From: Candidatus Cloacimonadota bacterium
Lineage (GTDB): Bacteria > Cloacimonadota > Cloacimonadia > Cloacimonadales > Cloacimonadaceae
Length of the DNA stretch: 63,419 nucleotides
Assembly: GCA_023421135.1 (NCBI GenBank)
Contig: JAEZUG010000097.1
Span: forward strand, 1-63,419
Direction of reading: 5' to 3'
The notes beneath the pieces were generated by a model. The model did not search any database, was not told where the DNA came from, and was given only the letters and a program-made list of their open reading frames with translations. A program made the position numbers and the translations under genes. Position 1 is the stretch's first letter, and every line of letters begins with the position of its first letter. Shown here in pieces: positions 17,461 through 26,800 of the stretch.

Positions 17461-18156
17461 ATGAAGAACTATTTATCAATCTGTCTTGCTCTGCTGGCAG
17501 GAAGCCTGCTGCTGGCACAGGGGCAGGAAACACCGTTTTATGCCGGCGATCAATCCGTTTTTATACTGCCTACAGCGAACACAATGCCACAAGCTAAAGT
17601 TGCCATCACTTCCTGCGAGTTATTGGTTTGGCAATGTAGCATTTCTGCAACAGATCGCCTGCATTTAAGCGCAGGGACGGTATTACCAATAGAGCAGGGT
17701 CTGTTCAATACCTTCAGCTTTGGGGCTAAGTATCGGTATTTATCTTATGGTAAGCTCAAGAGCGCTGCCTGGCTAAGCTTTAGCCCCTATTCTGCGATGA
17801 TAACACTGGGCAATGTGTTTAGCCTGAGCGGTGAAAAAGCTAGTTTGCATCTTGCCGGAACAGTCTTTAGTCAGACAAGAGATGGAGATACCCGCTTCGG
17901 AGTGGGAATGGGAGGAACTGCTAAGCTCGTAGGCTTTGTCAATATCATGGGTGAAGCTTTCATTGTGCCGGACATGATATGGACAGAACAGGATGTGTTT
18001 GAAGATCCTACAAGCTATGCAAGCATGTATATCCTGGGCTTAAGACTAAAATTGAAAAGGGGCAGCCTGGATCTGGGCGGAATTCGTGAATTTGATATGC
18101 CCAAAGAAGATACTATGTACGCATTACCCTTCATCAAGCTAACCATGGTCTTCTGA
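17461..18156 (+). CDS. Secreted small beta-barrel protein, tandem paralogue B
   Basis: Protein of 231 residues, paralogue of the gene 282 bases upstream. Both have a 19-20 residue signal peptide (MKNYLSICLALLAGSLLLAQ), an FYAGDQSVFILPTA start of the mature part, a central GAKYRYLS motif and a terminal Phe (LPFIKLTMVF). ATG at 17461 follows SD AGAGGAG. The spacing of hydrophobic/polar strands suggests an outer-membrane barrel or transient OMP-like protein. No named family recognised. The proteins have clearly drifted apart in the C-terminal half, so the duplication is not very recent. Confidence 0.75.
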   Translation: MKNYLSICLALLAGSLLLAQGQETPFYAGDQSVFILPTANTMPQAKVAITSCELLVWQCSISATDRLHLSAGTVLPIEQGLFNTFSFGAKYRYLSYGKLKSAAWLSFSPYSAMITLGNVFSLSGEKASLHLAGTVFSQTRDGDTRFGVGMGGTAKLVGFVNIMGEAFIVPDMIWTEQDVFEDPTSYASMYILGLRLKLKRGSLDLGGIREFDMPKEDTMYALPFIKLTMVF

Positions 18157-18263
18157 TCATCTGGCTAAGAAGGTTTGCGGGCGAACCGCAGTTCGCCCCT
18201 ACTACTTTACGGCTTTAGTCTCCTAGCTATACGCATAGATACTTGTTACTTGTCACTCTCTGT

Positions 18264-19004
18264 TCACTGGTCACTCACATAGAGGTGATGCGCCAAAATC
18301 CCCGTCGCAACTGCCGCATTGAGGGATTCCATCTGAGGCTGCATGGCTATCCTGAGGGAGCCGGCTGAAGCCTTCAGCAGCTCCGGTGAGATTCCGTGGG
18401 CTTCCGAACCTATCACATAGACAGTGGGCTCCGGGGCAGGAAGATAGTCTTTGAGCTCCGTATCCGCCTTCATCTCCAGGCAAACCAGAGGCAGCTGCTG
18501 CTTGATCAACAGGTTGGGAGGCAGCACCCGGTAGGGCAGCCAATAGACGCTACCAAGCGACGCCCGGATCACCTTGGGAGAAGAAATCTCCACACAGCTC
18601 TCGGAAAGCAGTATCGCACCAATCCCGAAGGCCGCAGCAATCCGGAAGATCGTTCCCATATTCCCAGGGTCGCTGATGCCATCCAGATACAAGGCTGCCT
18701 TGAAAGAAGCATCCCGGGGCCGGGGCACAGGATAGAGCGCTGCAATCCCCTGAGGATGATTTGTGTCGCTGATCCGCTCCATATCTCCTTTTTGCATCCT
18801 GAATACAGGCAGATCACCCAAGCCATCTAAAAGAGGATAGTCCCCTTCCAGATAGACTTCCAGAGGCAACAGAGCGTTACCAACCAATTGTTCCAGAATG
18901 TTCGCGCCTTCGACGATCACCTGACCCGTTTCCAACCTCTCCTTCTTGCGTCCTAAACTCATTAAATACTTCAGCCTCTCACGGCTGAGCAAAGGGTAAT
19001 TCAT
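18264..19004 (-). CDS. TrmH/SpoU-family 2'-O-ribose RNA methyltransferase
   Basis: Protein of 246 residues. The N-terminal part (about 1-95) fits the SpoU substrate-binding domain, and the C-terminal SPOUT domain carries the three knot motifs: motif 1 around GNMGTIFRIAAAFG, motif 2 VIGSEAHGIS and motif 3 ESLNAAVATGILAHHL. The family uses S-adenosylmethionine to methylate ribose 2'-OH in 23S rRNA or tRNA; the target here cannot be fixed from sequence (RlmB-like is most likely). Its upstream region on the minus strand is the DnaA-box cluster (19045-19151), so its expression may respond to DnaA. It lies 168 bases downstream of the clostripain-like gene on the same strand. Confidence 0.85.
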   Translation of the reverse strand: MNYPLLSRERLKYLMSLGRKKERLETGQVIVEGANILEQLVGNALLPLEVYLEGDYPLLDGLGDLPVFRMQKGDMERISDTNHPQGIAALYPVPRPRDASFKAALYLDGISDPGNMGTIFRIAAAFGIGAILLSESCVEISSPKVIRASLGSVYWLPYRVLPPNLLIKQQLPLVCLEMKADTELKDYLPAPEPTVYVIGSEAHGISPELLKASAGSLRIAMQPQMESLNAAVATGILAHHLYVSDQ

Positions 19005-19044
19005 AGCTTAACTCCAACTATTATTTATACATATACTTATGAAC

Positions 19045-19151
19045 TTATCCACAGGCACTGCCTACTTATACACATATTGCAGGATCTTGCCATACAGTTA
19101 CTTATGATCTTATCCACAAATTCCCCGGGACTTATCCACAACTTATCCACA
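19045..19151 (+). promoter_or_regulatory. Cluster of five perfect DnaA boxes (candidate origin or DnaA-binding locus)
   Basis: Exact TTATNCACA boxes, all in the same orientation, at 19045-19053 (TTATCCACA), 19066-19074 (TTATACACA), 19110-19118, 19132-19140 and 19143-19151 (all TTATCCACA). Start-to-start spacings are 21, 44, 22 and 11, close to multiples of a helical turn. A near-match TTATACATA is at 19025-19033, inside an AT-rich stretch (about 19010-19045). The cluster fills the 168-base gap between a methyltransferase start and a protease stop. At random about two such 9-mers would be expected on both strands of the whole window. Confidence 0.85.
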
Positions 19152-19172
19152 GGCTCTGTGAGAAGCTTCATA

Positions 19173-20867
19173 TCAGAGGATTACGAGCCTCGAACTCAAG
19201 GTCTCTCCCTGGGTGCTAAGTCTGAGGAAATAGATCCCTGCCGGGAGATTTTGGAGGGCAGGCTCGGCTCCCAGAAAGTGGTAACCTTGCTGCTCTGCGG
19301 AAAGAGATCGTTCCCAGACCACCTGTCCCCGATTGTTGAAAAGTCTCATAGTCACCGGACTCTCAGGTGCTCTTGCCAGACTCCAGCTTGCCTGCAGGGT
19401 AGCTCTGCCCGGATTGGGATAGACCAGGAGCTGGGCTCCTGTTTCGATAAAACTATAGTAAAGACTGCCTTCGCTAATCTGGCCCTCGGGATACACTGTC
19501 CTCACGTAAAAAGTCCCGGTGAGCGGTGCATTCACTGGAATGCTGATAGTACCGGAGCTCATCATGGGATAGTATGTGAGCGCTGTGAAGCCCGGATCGG
19601 AGTGCTCCACCTCATAGTAAACCGAATCAGGATGAGCCACGGGATCGAAACTGAGTAGCAGATGCCCGGGATACTGCTCTACTTTGAGGTTCTGCACATT
19701 GCCAGAAGGAGGAATACCCGGATATTCCCAAGCATAGTTCAGAAAACTCTGCCAGCGGGTGCGGGCAAAATCCAATTGGGAATAGTACTCCCAGGTATTG
19801 GTATAAATATATTGGTAGAGCGGAAACCAGATAGCAGCAGAGCCGACCTCTTCCTCAATCCCGCTGCTGGCTTGCGAGATCACCACCGTATCCCAGAGCT
19901 GAAGCAGTTCCTGAACTCTGCTTCTTAGCTCCAAATCTGTAGTGTTGGCTTCCACTATGGAGAGAAACTGCCCCAGATCAATATCCTGGTAATTATTGAG
20001 GGAGTAGCACTGCTCCCGCCAGGGAAAGAACTCATTGGCCTGTAAACGGTAATCCCGGGAGAAATCTCCCCAGTGATCCACAAAACTGCTCAAAGTGGAA
20101 GTGGAGAGCACGGAACAGGTGCTCACCAGATCCCCGCTGTGGGGATTTTGACTGCCTCCCACGGCATAGGATGCGGCATAAAGAATGGGTATTTGTTGCA
20201 GGATAGAGGGAAGACTCTGGCTAAAGAGCGGAAGGATTTCTGGATAGGGAAAGCCGGTTACGGGAACCAGTTCCACCGAACCGATCACATAATCCGCAAA
20301 GCCTTTCACCTCGTCTGCCACCTCAATGGTCTGCATGCTACAGGCATCCATGAGCAAAATATCAAAGCTCGGATGCCCGGAAAGCGCTGCCTTCAGATCT
20401 CCGGTGGCAACGTTCAAAGCCTCTTCTGTGGTGAAATCCGGACAGATCCACTTGGCATCATCGGCTTTTCCCCAGCCGCCCCCATGCGACCAGAGGATCA
20501 GCATAGTGCGATCTGCCTGATAGCGATCATGGCCCCAAGAGATGAAATCCCTCAGGGTCTGCACCGAGCCGCTGCTGAGGTTTCCCAGGTGTGAGATTTG
20601 CCGGGAAGCTATCTGCTCGGAGGAGTCATGACGCAGCTCCCAGCGCCGGGTGCCGCCCAGGCTGTGATCCGGGGCAAAATCCGTCTGCAGCCAGACCTTG
20701 GTGTCCGGGGGCACAGAGGCCAGTTCCATAGAATTAAAGTCCTGCACCGCAGCGCTCGCCAGGCCATTATCGGCAGCCATGTAGATCAGGATATTCCAGC
20801 TTTCGGCTTTGATCCCCAATGGCAGGAGCAGCAGAGCTATGAGGTGCAGGACTTTGAACTTGATCAT
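19173..20867 (-). CDS. Clostripain-family (C11) cysteine peptidase with T9SS sorting domain
   Basis: Protein of 564 residues with a signal peptide (about 1-22). The catalytic domain carries the family hallmarks: an N-terminal WNILIYMAADNGL strand, the catalytic His in ILWSHGGGWG (His128) and the catalytic Cys in LLMDACSMQT (Cys176). A short beta domain (about 395-475) precedes a T9SS type A sorting domain (about 480-564: LLVYPNPGRATLQASW ... GIYFLRLSTQG ... SRLVIL). In the family these enzymes cleave after Arg or Lys. The T9SS would place it on the cell surface or release it, where it could supply Lys- and Arg-ended peptides. It is transcribed in the same direction as butyrate kinase upstream (32-base gap). 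Confidence 0.88.
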   Translation of the reverse strand: MIKFKVLHLIALLLLPLGIKAESWNILIYMAADNGLASAAVQDFNSMELASVPPDTKVWLQTDFAPDHSLGGTRRWELRHDSSEQIASRQISHLGNLSSGSVQTLRDFISWGHDRYQADRTMLILWSHGGGWGKADDAKWICPDFTTEEALNVATGDLKAALSGHPSFDILLMDACSMQTIEVADEVKGFADYVIGSVELVPVTGFPYPEILPLFSQSLPSILQQIPILYAASYAVGGSQNPHSGDLVSTCSVLSTSTLSSFVDHWGDFSRDYRLQANEFFPWREQCYSLNNYQDIDLGQFLSIVEANTTDLELRSRVQELLQLWDTVVISQASSGIEEEVGSAAIWFPLYQYIYTNTWEYYSQLDFARTRWQSFLNYAWEYPGIPPSGNVQNLKVEQYPGHLLLSFDPVAHPDSVYYEVEHSDPGFTALTYYPMMSSGTISIPVNAPLTGTFYVRTVYPEGQISEGSLYYSFIETGAQLLVYPNPGRATLQASWSLARAPESPVTMRLFNNRGQVVWERSLSAEQQGYHFLGAEPALQNLPAGIYFLRLSTQGETLSSRLVIL

Positions 20868-20899
20868 TATCTTTATGGTTTATGAACCTCTTTTGGTGT

Positions 20900-21979
20900 T
20901 TAGTAAGGATAGACCTGAGCTTGTTCTTCGCCTTTGAGCACTCGGATACCACCTTGGGACAGTGCTTCCATCTCCTTTTCCCCGGGATAGAGACGCAAGG
21001 GGGCAATGAAGGAGACGCGCTTGGCGATTCCATCCACGATCACCTGATTGTAAGCCAGGCCGCCGGAAAGGAAGATGGCATCAACTTTGCCTTCCAGGAC
21101 TGCGGCGCAGGCACCGATCTCTTTGGAGACCTGATAGCACATGGCGTCCAGGATATGCGCTGCATATTGATCCCCTTCCTGAATGCGTTTGTTGACCTCT
21201 ATGCCGCTATCGGTTCCCAGATAGGACATCAGACCGGCAGTTTTGGTGAGATAGGTGGTGAGCTTTTTCTTGTCCCATTCTCCGGAATAGGCCATATCCA
21301 GCAGGTCTCCGATAGGCAGAGCTCCGGCTCTTTGGGGTGAGAAGGCACCCATTCCCAGAAGGGCATTATTCACATCCACGCAGCGTCCGGCTTTGATGGC
21401 GCAGATAGAGATGCCGCCGCCCATGTGCACGCCTATGCAACTGATCTCGTCGTAGGATTTGCCCAGTTCTTTGGCAACCAAACGGTGAATGTAGCGGATA
21501 TTTAGAGCGTGAAAGAGGCTCTTGCGCTCGATCTCCTTGATGCCGGAAATGCGGGCGATATCGTCAAACTCATCCACCACCACAGGATCCACGATGTAGG
21601 AGGGAATACCGAGCTCTCCAGCAATGGCTTGGGCTATAAAGGCACCCAGATTGGAGGCGTGGATTCTGCCCCAAAGCGCTGGATCTTTCAGATCACGAAG
21701 CATGTTTTCGCTGATCTCCCAAGTGCCGCCGGAAACAGAGCGCACCAGGCCGCCGCGACCGATCACGGCATGCAGGCTGGAGGCGGGAACATTGTGTGCT
21801 TCCATGGCTTCCAGCACCAAAGTTTTCCGAAAATCATATTGCTCGATGATGCCGCCATAGGGCTCCAATTCTGCCGGATCGTGCCGCAGAGTGAGCTCAA
21901 AGACGGGATCGATATCGTCAAAAACGGCTATCTTCGTGGAAGTAGAGCCGGGATTAATGGCGAGTACACGGTAGGTCAT
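20900..21979 (-). CDS. buk: Butyrate kinase
   Basis: Protein of 359 residues, the usual length for butyrate kinases. ASKHA-fold motifs are visible: phosphate-1 loop LAINPGSTSTKIAVFD (about 5-20), GRGGLVRSVSGG, the phosphate-2 region HMGGGISICAI and the adenosine motif AIFLSGGLAYN. It interconverts butyryl phosphate + ADP with butyrate + ATP in the cytoplasm, the last ATP-yielding step of butyrate fermentation. No phosphotransbutyrylase (ptb) gene lies in the window. SD GGAGACC sits just before ATG 21979. The acetate kinase family is the alternative, but length and motifs fit Buk better. Confidence 0.92.
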   Translation of the reverse strand: MTYRVLAINPGSTSTKIAVFDDIDPVFELTLRHDPAELEPYGGIIEQYDFRKTLVLEAMEAHNVPASSLHAVIGRGGLVRSVSGGTWEISENMLRDLKDPALWGRIHASNLGAFIAQAIAGELGIPSYIVDPVVVDEFDDIARISGIKEIERKSLFHALNIRYIHRLVAKELGKSYDEISCIGVHMGGGISICAIKAGRCVDVNNALLGMGAFSPQRAGALPIGDLLDMAYSGEWDKKKLTTYLTKTAGLMSYLGTDSGIEVNKRIQEGDQYAAHILDAMCYQVSKEIGACAAVLEGKVDAIFLSGGLAYNQVIVDGIAKRVSFIAPLRLYPGEKEMEALSQGGIRVLKGEEQAQVYPY

Positions 21980-22135
21980 AGGGTCTCCTTCTGGTCATTT
22001 TTTACTTTTTTTCCAGTCCAGAGAGCTTAAATGATTTGTCAATGAGATTGTGGCTTTAAAGTTAGAAGTGAGTAGTTAGAAGTTAGAAGTGAGGCCGAAG
22101 CTCCGCTTGTTACTTGTTACTCGTCACTTGTCACT

Positions 22136-22167
22136 AAAAAAAAGGGAACAGACCGAAGCCTGTTCCC
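22136..22167 (-). terminator. Rho-independent terminator of the DUF1292-like gene
   Basis: An 8-bp stem GGGAACAG (22144-22151)/CTGTTCCC (22160-22167) is followed on the minus strand by eight T (A-run 22136-22143). Confidence 0.92.
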
Positions 22168-22185
22168 TTGTGAAGTTAAAGGGTT

Positions 22186-22509
22186 TTATTCGGGTTGAGC
22201 CATTTCGTCCATTTCGCTGGCAAAAAGCTCGTCGAAGAGATCGGCAAGGGTATTGAACAGATCGTCGTCTTCGACGTCTTTGAGCTCAAACATATCGCCG
22301 TCTTCTCTCATCTCGAGGATATCATATTCGCTGGATTCCAGCTCAGAGAGGGCAAGATATTTCACGCCTTCGTGTTCCAGATATCCCTGAATTTCAAATT
22401 GTTGCGGACCGTTTTCGGTATCGAGAGTGATGATGTTGCTTTCGCAGTCATCCCCACAATCGCAATCTTCGTGATCGCAGTTGCAGTCGTTTTTCTCTAT
22501 ATCAGTCAT
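22186..22509 (-). CDS. Small acidic DUF1292-like protein
   Basis: Protein of 107 residues, strongly acidic. The N-terminal segment has a Cys/Asp-rich run (DCNCDHEDCDCGDDCES) that looks metal-binding. The following part (about 28-90: IITLDTENGPQQFEIQGYLEH ... YLALSELE ... EYDILEMREDGDMFELKDVEDD) matches the DUF1292/YrzB pattern. Monocistronic, with its own terminator 19 bases past the stop and SD GGGAGAC before ATG 22509. Function unknown in the family; the Cys-rich N-terminal extension is not typical. Confidence 0.8.
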   Translation of the reverse strand: MTDIEKNDCNCDHEDCDCGDDCESNIITLDTENGPQQFEIQGYLEHEGVKYLALSELESSEYDILEMREDGDMFELKDVEDDDLFNTLADLFDELFASEMDEMAQPE

Positions 22510-22665
22510 CGGAGTCTCCCTATTATTTTTTGGGTCATCTTCTTGGGAGAGGCTATTCTGGCAAGATAAATTTTTCCGGCAGGGTAGCTTAGCTGTTTTG
22601 CACTAATCTGCTAAAGTCTCCATCAAGATGGCTCTGACAACCGTAATCAGACGTCCACAAAGCGC

Positions 22666-22695
22666 TTGACAGGAAAAGCAATACGCTTTTATCAT
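22666..22695 (+). promoter_or_regulatory. Candidate promoter of the AbiE-like gene pair
   Basis: TTGACA at 22666-22671, 18-base spacer, TATCAT at 22690-22695. If used, transcription would start at about 22702, right at the Shine-Dalgarno sequence GGAGGTG (22701-22707), giving a very short leader. Confidence 0.5.
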
Positions 22696-22714
22696 GCACT
22701 GGAGGTGGAAAAGC

Positions 22715-23005
22715 ATGGATAAGACTAACGTAGTACAGCGCAAGCTAACTGATCTCTTTTGGGATTACAACCATACCGAGGAAAGGCTAAAGACCTGCCT
22801 CTTGAAGAATGATCCCAAAGATCCTTTAACGATTTCGCTTTACAATAGAATACTGCTTTCCACTCCCAACTGGTATGATGTGATTGAGATGCTCAGTGCA
22901 GAACAGCTAAGAATCGCTTTGTCGGAACGAGTGATCAAAACGATCTATTCACCTTCCCTCAGGGAGCGTTTTCGCTTTGCCAGAACCATACTTTTTCCGG
23001 ACTAG
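22715..23005 (+). CDS. Small partner protein of an AbiEii-like nucleotidyltransferase
   Basis: Protein of 96 residues if started at ATG 22715, which has SD GGAGGTG seven bases upstream; an upstream in-frame ATG at 22694 lacks one and overlaps the promoter. The N-terminal motif (KLTDLFWDYN) and helical body with many Leu/Arg resemble small proteins commonly found next to AbiEii-type nucleotidyltransferases (DUF6922-like), but I cannot confirm the family. The nucleotidyltransferase starts three bases after its stop, so the two are co-translated. It could be an antitoxin or a cofactor of the toxin. Confidence 0.7.
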   Translation: MDKTNVVQRKLTDLFWDYNHTEERLKTCLLKNDPKDPLTISLYNRILLSTPNWYDVIEMLSAEQLRIALSERVIKTIYSPSLRERFRFARTILFPD

Positions 23006-23008
23006 ATT

Positions 23009-23686
23009 ATGGTAAGCTACTACCAGAATAAGTTGTACCCATTACAAGAGAAAGTTCTCTCCCTGTTTTCCAGTTTGGACCTCCCTTTCTATCTCACTGG
23101 TGGGACTGCATTATCAAGGCATTATCTTAATCACCGGTATTCAGACGATCTAGACCTGTTTGTCAATAGTGACCCCAGCTTTAAAGACTTGATCGGATCG
23201 ATAGAATCAGCTCTGATAGAAAACTGTTTCTCGTACAAAGTCCTCACACGTAGTCCTGATTTTGTTCGTTTGCAACTAACTGGCGAAGAAGAAGTGAGCT
23301 TAAAGATAGATCTCGTGAATGATCTAGTCTGCCATATCGGGACTTATGAATACTCGGAGAAACTGGGAAGAATTGATAATATCTTAAACATCCTATCGAA
23401 TAAAATCTCAGCTATTCCAAGGCTCGAGATCAAGGATTTTGCCGATGTAGTTTTCATTTCCAGAACTTATCAATTCAATTGGAGAATCATAATCGAAGAC
23501 GCTTTGCAGAAGGATACTTGGGTTAATCCAATTGATTTGGCGAGATACTTTTCGGAGTTAAGCACTGTGCAATTTGAAGCTATTCCCTGGTGCGTACCGG
23601 TTGATCTTGACCAAGTTATCAGGGACTGTAGTATCGTGTCCGCGGATATGGTTCGAGGCACTGAGAACACCCTTTTTAAGGGATAA
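23009..23686 (+). CDS. AbiEii/AbiGii-type nucleotidyltransferase (DUF1814-like)
   Basis: Protein of 225 residues. The N-terminal catalytic core shows the family signature: FYLTGGTALSRHYLNHRYSDDLDLF, with the GG of the substrate loop and the DDLDLF acidic pair (about residues 30-50). A later Asp in KIDLVNDL and the LEIKDFADVVFI segment also fit. In type IV toxin-antitoxin systems such enzymes transfer nucleotides to tRNA or to protein targets and stop growth during phage infection. It is shorter than the typical AbiEii (about 300). Coupled to the small gene just upstream. Base composition is more AT-rich than the neighbours, suggesting acquisition by transfer. Confidence 0.85.
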   Translation: MVSYYQNKLYPLQEKVLSLFSSLDLPFYLTGGTALSRHYLNHRYSDDLDLFVNSDPSFKDLIGSIESALIENCFSYKVLTRSPDFVRLQLTGEEEVSLKIDLVNDLVCHIGTYEYSEKLGRIDNILNILSNKISAIPRLEIKDFADVVFISRTYQFNWRIIIEDALQKDTWVNPIDLARYFSELSTVQFEAIPWCVPVDLDQVIRDCSIVSADMVRGTENTLFKG

Positions 23687-23872
23687 TCAGTCAAAAAAAA
23701 CACCTTCCCCATTTGATCTGCCAGAGCCAATACACTAAGTACTTCCTCCGCACTCTCTATATCATCTCCTCAAAATATCATTGACAAATATATCCAATAA
23801 ACGATAAGCGATAAATCTGCTTCTTTGGGAGCAAAACAGGTATCAACACTTAATTTACAGGAAGGAGCCCGA

Positions 23873-26800
23873 GTGAAAGATATACTCACGAGTCAAGATA
23901 GAGAGATACTCGTTCAGGAACTGGAAACGATACTGCAAGAGATTGCCTCAGAGCAAGAAATGGAGGCTCTCAACCGGGTTAAATGCCTGCAGCGTTTGAG
24001 GCAACTGGAACAGCTTTTGGGCCTGGAGCCGGATTACAAGGCCATGGTGGAAGCTTCCAGCGACACGATTGCAACCTTCGATAGCGAAGGCAGATTTCTC
24101 TACGTCTCGCCAAATTGGCCCAAAGTGCTGGGTCATGATACCAGCAATCTCCTCGGTACCTGTATCTTCGATGGCAAGTTTCACCCCGAGGATAATGCTA
24201 GCTGTCAACAAGCCCTGAAAGAAGTCTTCGAAACCGGTGAGCGTCGCTCCGGAGTGGAATATCGGATCCAAAACACCCAGGGCGAGTGGTTTTGGCATGT
24301 GGTGAATCTTTCTCCCCTCAAGGATGATAATGGCAAGGTGATAGCAGCTTTGGCTGTTGCCCGTGATAATCATGCTCACAAGCTGCGCGATATCCAAATC
24401 TGGGAGGATGAAGCCCGTTTTCGTGCTCTGCTTGAAACCATGCAGGAATCCGTGCTCTATGTAGATAACAACGACGTTATGCAATATGTAAACCAAAGCC
24501 TGTGCGATACCTTCGGCTACAGCAGAGAAGAGCTTTTGGGCAAGAAAGGCTTTGAGATGCTGATCGTGGAGGAAGATCACGATCTTATCCGCAAGAAAAA
24601 CCAGGAGCGGGAAGCGGGAGTTAAGGATCAATATGAGGTGCGTGGGATAAAGAAGAATGGTGATGTGATGCTGATGCACGTCAGTGGAGCTCCCTTGCGA
24701 GATGAAAGCGGCAAGGTTATCGGCTCCGTGGGCGTTTTGGGAGATGTCACAGAATCCAGTAAGGTACGTGAAGCGCTGAATTATAGCGAAGAAAAATACC
24801 GTTCTCTCTTTGAGAACGCCGTGGTGGGCATCCTGCAATCCACTCTGGATGACCGCTATATCATGATAAACTCCGCCTATGCCCGCATGCTGGGCTATGA
24901 TAGTCCGGAAGAGGCCATCACCTCTGTGGGGGATATTCACCATATCTATCAGGATCCGGCTCAGAGAGATCAGCTTAAAGAACTCTTGATCCAGGATGGC
25001 TTTGTGGAAAATTTTGAAGCTACTCTGCACAATAGAAACGGAGAGCTTCTCTGGGTACTGATCAATGCCAGGCTGAGGATAAATTCCAAAGGTGAGCAGA
25101 TCGTGGAAGCCACCTGCGTGGATATCACCAGCCGAAAACAGGCAGACATGGAACGTCAGAAGCTCTTCTCCATCATTGATGGAAACATGAGCGAGATATA
25201 TATCCTCGATCCGGCAAATCTAAATATCACTTATGCAAACAGAGGTGCAGTACGGAACCTGGGCTACAGCCGGGAAGAGCTGCTCAAGCTCACTCCCATG
25301 GATATCTGCCCGGATATGACCGAACAGGATATCCGAACCCTTTTGGTTCCCCTCCTATCCGGAGAGTTGAAATCCCTGATCTTTGAAACCAGACAGCGCC
25401 GCAAAGACGGCAGCATCTATCCTGTGGAGATTGATCTGCAGTATCAGGAATATCCCGGTGAGAAGCTGATGGTGGCAATGATCAATGACATCACCAATAG
25501 CAAATCCCTCAAAGATCAGCTTATTGCCAGCCAGAAGATGGAGGCGGTAGGACAGCTTGCGGGAGGAATTGCCCACGATTTTAACAACCTTCTGACTGTT
25601 ATCCTGGGCTATGGCGAAGAGCTCCTAAGCAGCCTGGAGCCGGATGATCCCCAGATGATCAGTGTGGACGAAATGGTCAAAGCAGGACGCAGAGCCGCTC
25701 AGCTCACTCAGCAGCTTCTGGCCTTCAGCCGCAAGCAGGTGGCTCAGCCCCGTAATCTCGATCTCAATACTATTATCAACAATATGGGAAGCATGTTCGT
25801 CCGGATTCTGGGCGAAAACATCAAGTTCCAGACCAATCTATTCGACCAATTGGATGTCGTCTTTGCCGATCCCGGGCAGATGGAGCAATTGATCATGAAC
25901 ATTGTGGTCAACGCCCGTGATGCCATGCCTTTGGGAGGCCTGATCAAGATCAACACCGCCAATCTCACTATTGACGAGGCTTATCAGGACATGCATACAG
26001 AGATTGATCCCGGTGACTATGTGATCATCAGTATCTCGGATAACGGCTGCGGCATGAGCAAGGAGATTCAGAACAAGGTTTATGAACCCTTCTTCACCAC
26101 CAAAGGCGTGGGACGCGGCTCCGGCCTGGGGCTTTCCATCGTTTATGGTATAGTTCAGCAATCCAAGGGACATATCCTGCTCTATAGCGAAGAAGGCGAA
26201 GGCACCACCTTTAAGATCTTGCTGCCGGCTGTGAGAGGCGAGCTGGATCCTCTGGAAGACAGAGGCCCCAAACAACTGGTGCAGGGGAAAGGTGAATCCA
26301 TCCTGATCGTGGAAGATGAAGATGCCCTGCGCCGCTATGTGACACGTATGATCACTAGCCTGGGCTACAAGGTCAGTTCCTGCTCCAGCGGTATGGAAGC
26401 TCTGGAGACCATCCGTCACGGTCTGCGTCCGGATCTCATCGTTACAGACATAGTGATGCCGGGAATCAATGGCCGGGAGATGGCAGAACAGGCCAGAGAG
26501 ATTGTTCCAGGGCAGAAAGTGCTCTTTGTATCCGGGTTCAACGACGATGTGTTGGTGAATCAGGGCATCATCAAAGCCGATCTCACCTATATTCAGAAGC
26601 CTTTTTCCAAGAATGATATATCCATCAAGATTGCCGAAATGCTGAAGCAGGGCTCCGATACTGATGCAAAGTCCAATTTCCACATCCTCCTGCTGGATGA
26701 TGACGAGGGAATCCGGAATTTGTATAAGCGCAGTTTCGAGCGCAAAGGCTACCTCTATCAAGCCGCTGCCACGGTGGAAGAAGCTTTGGAAGTGCTAAAA

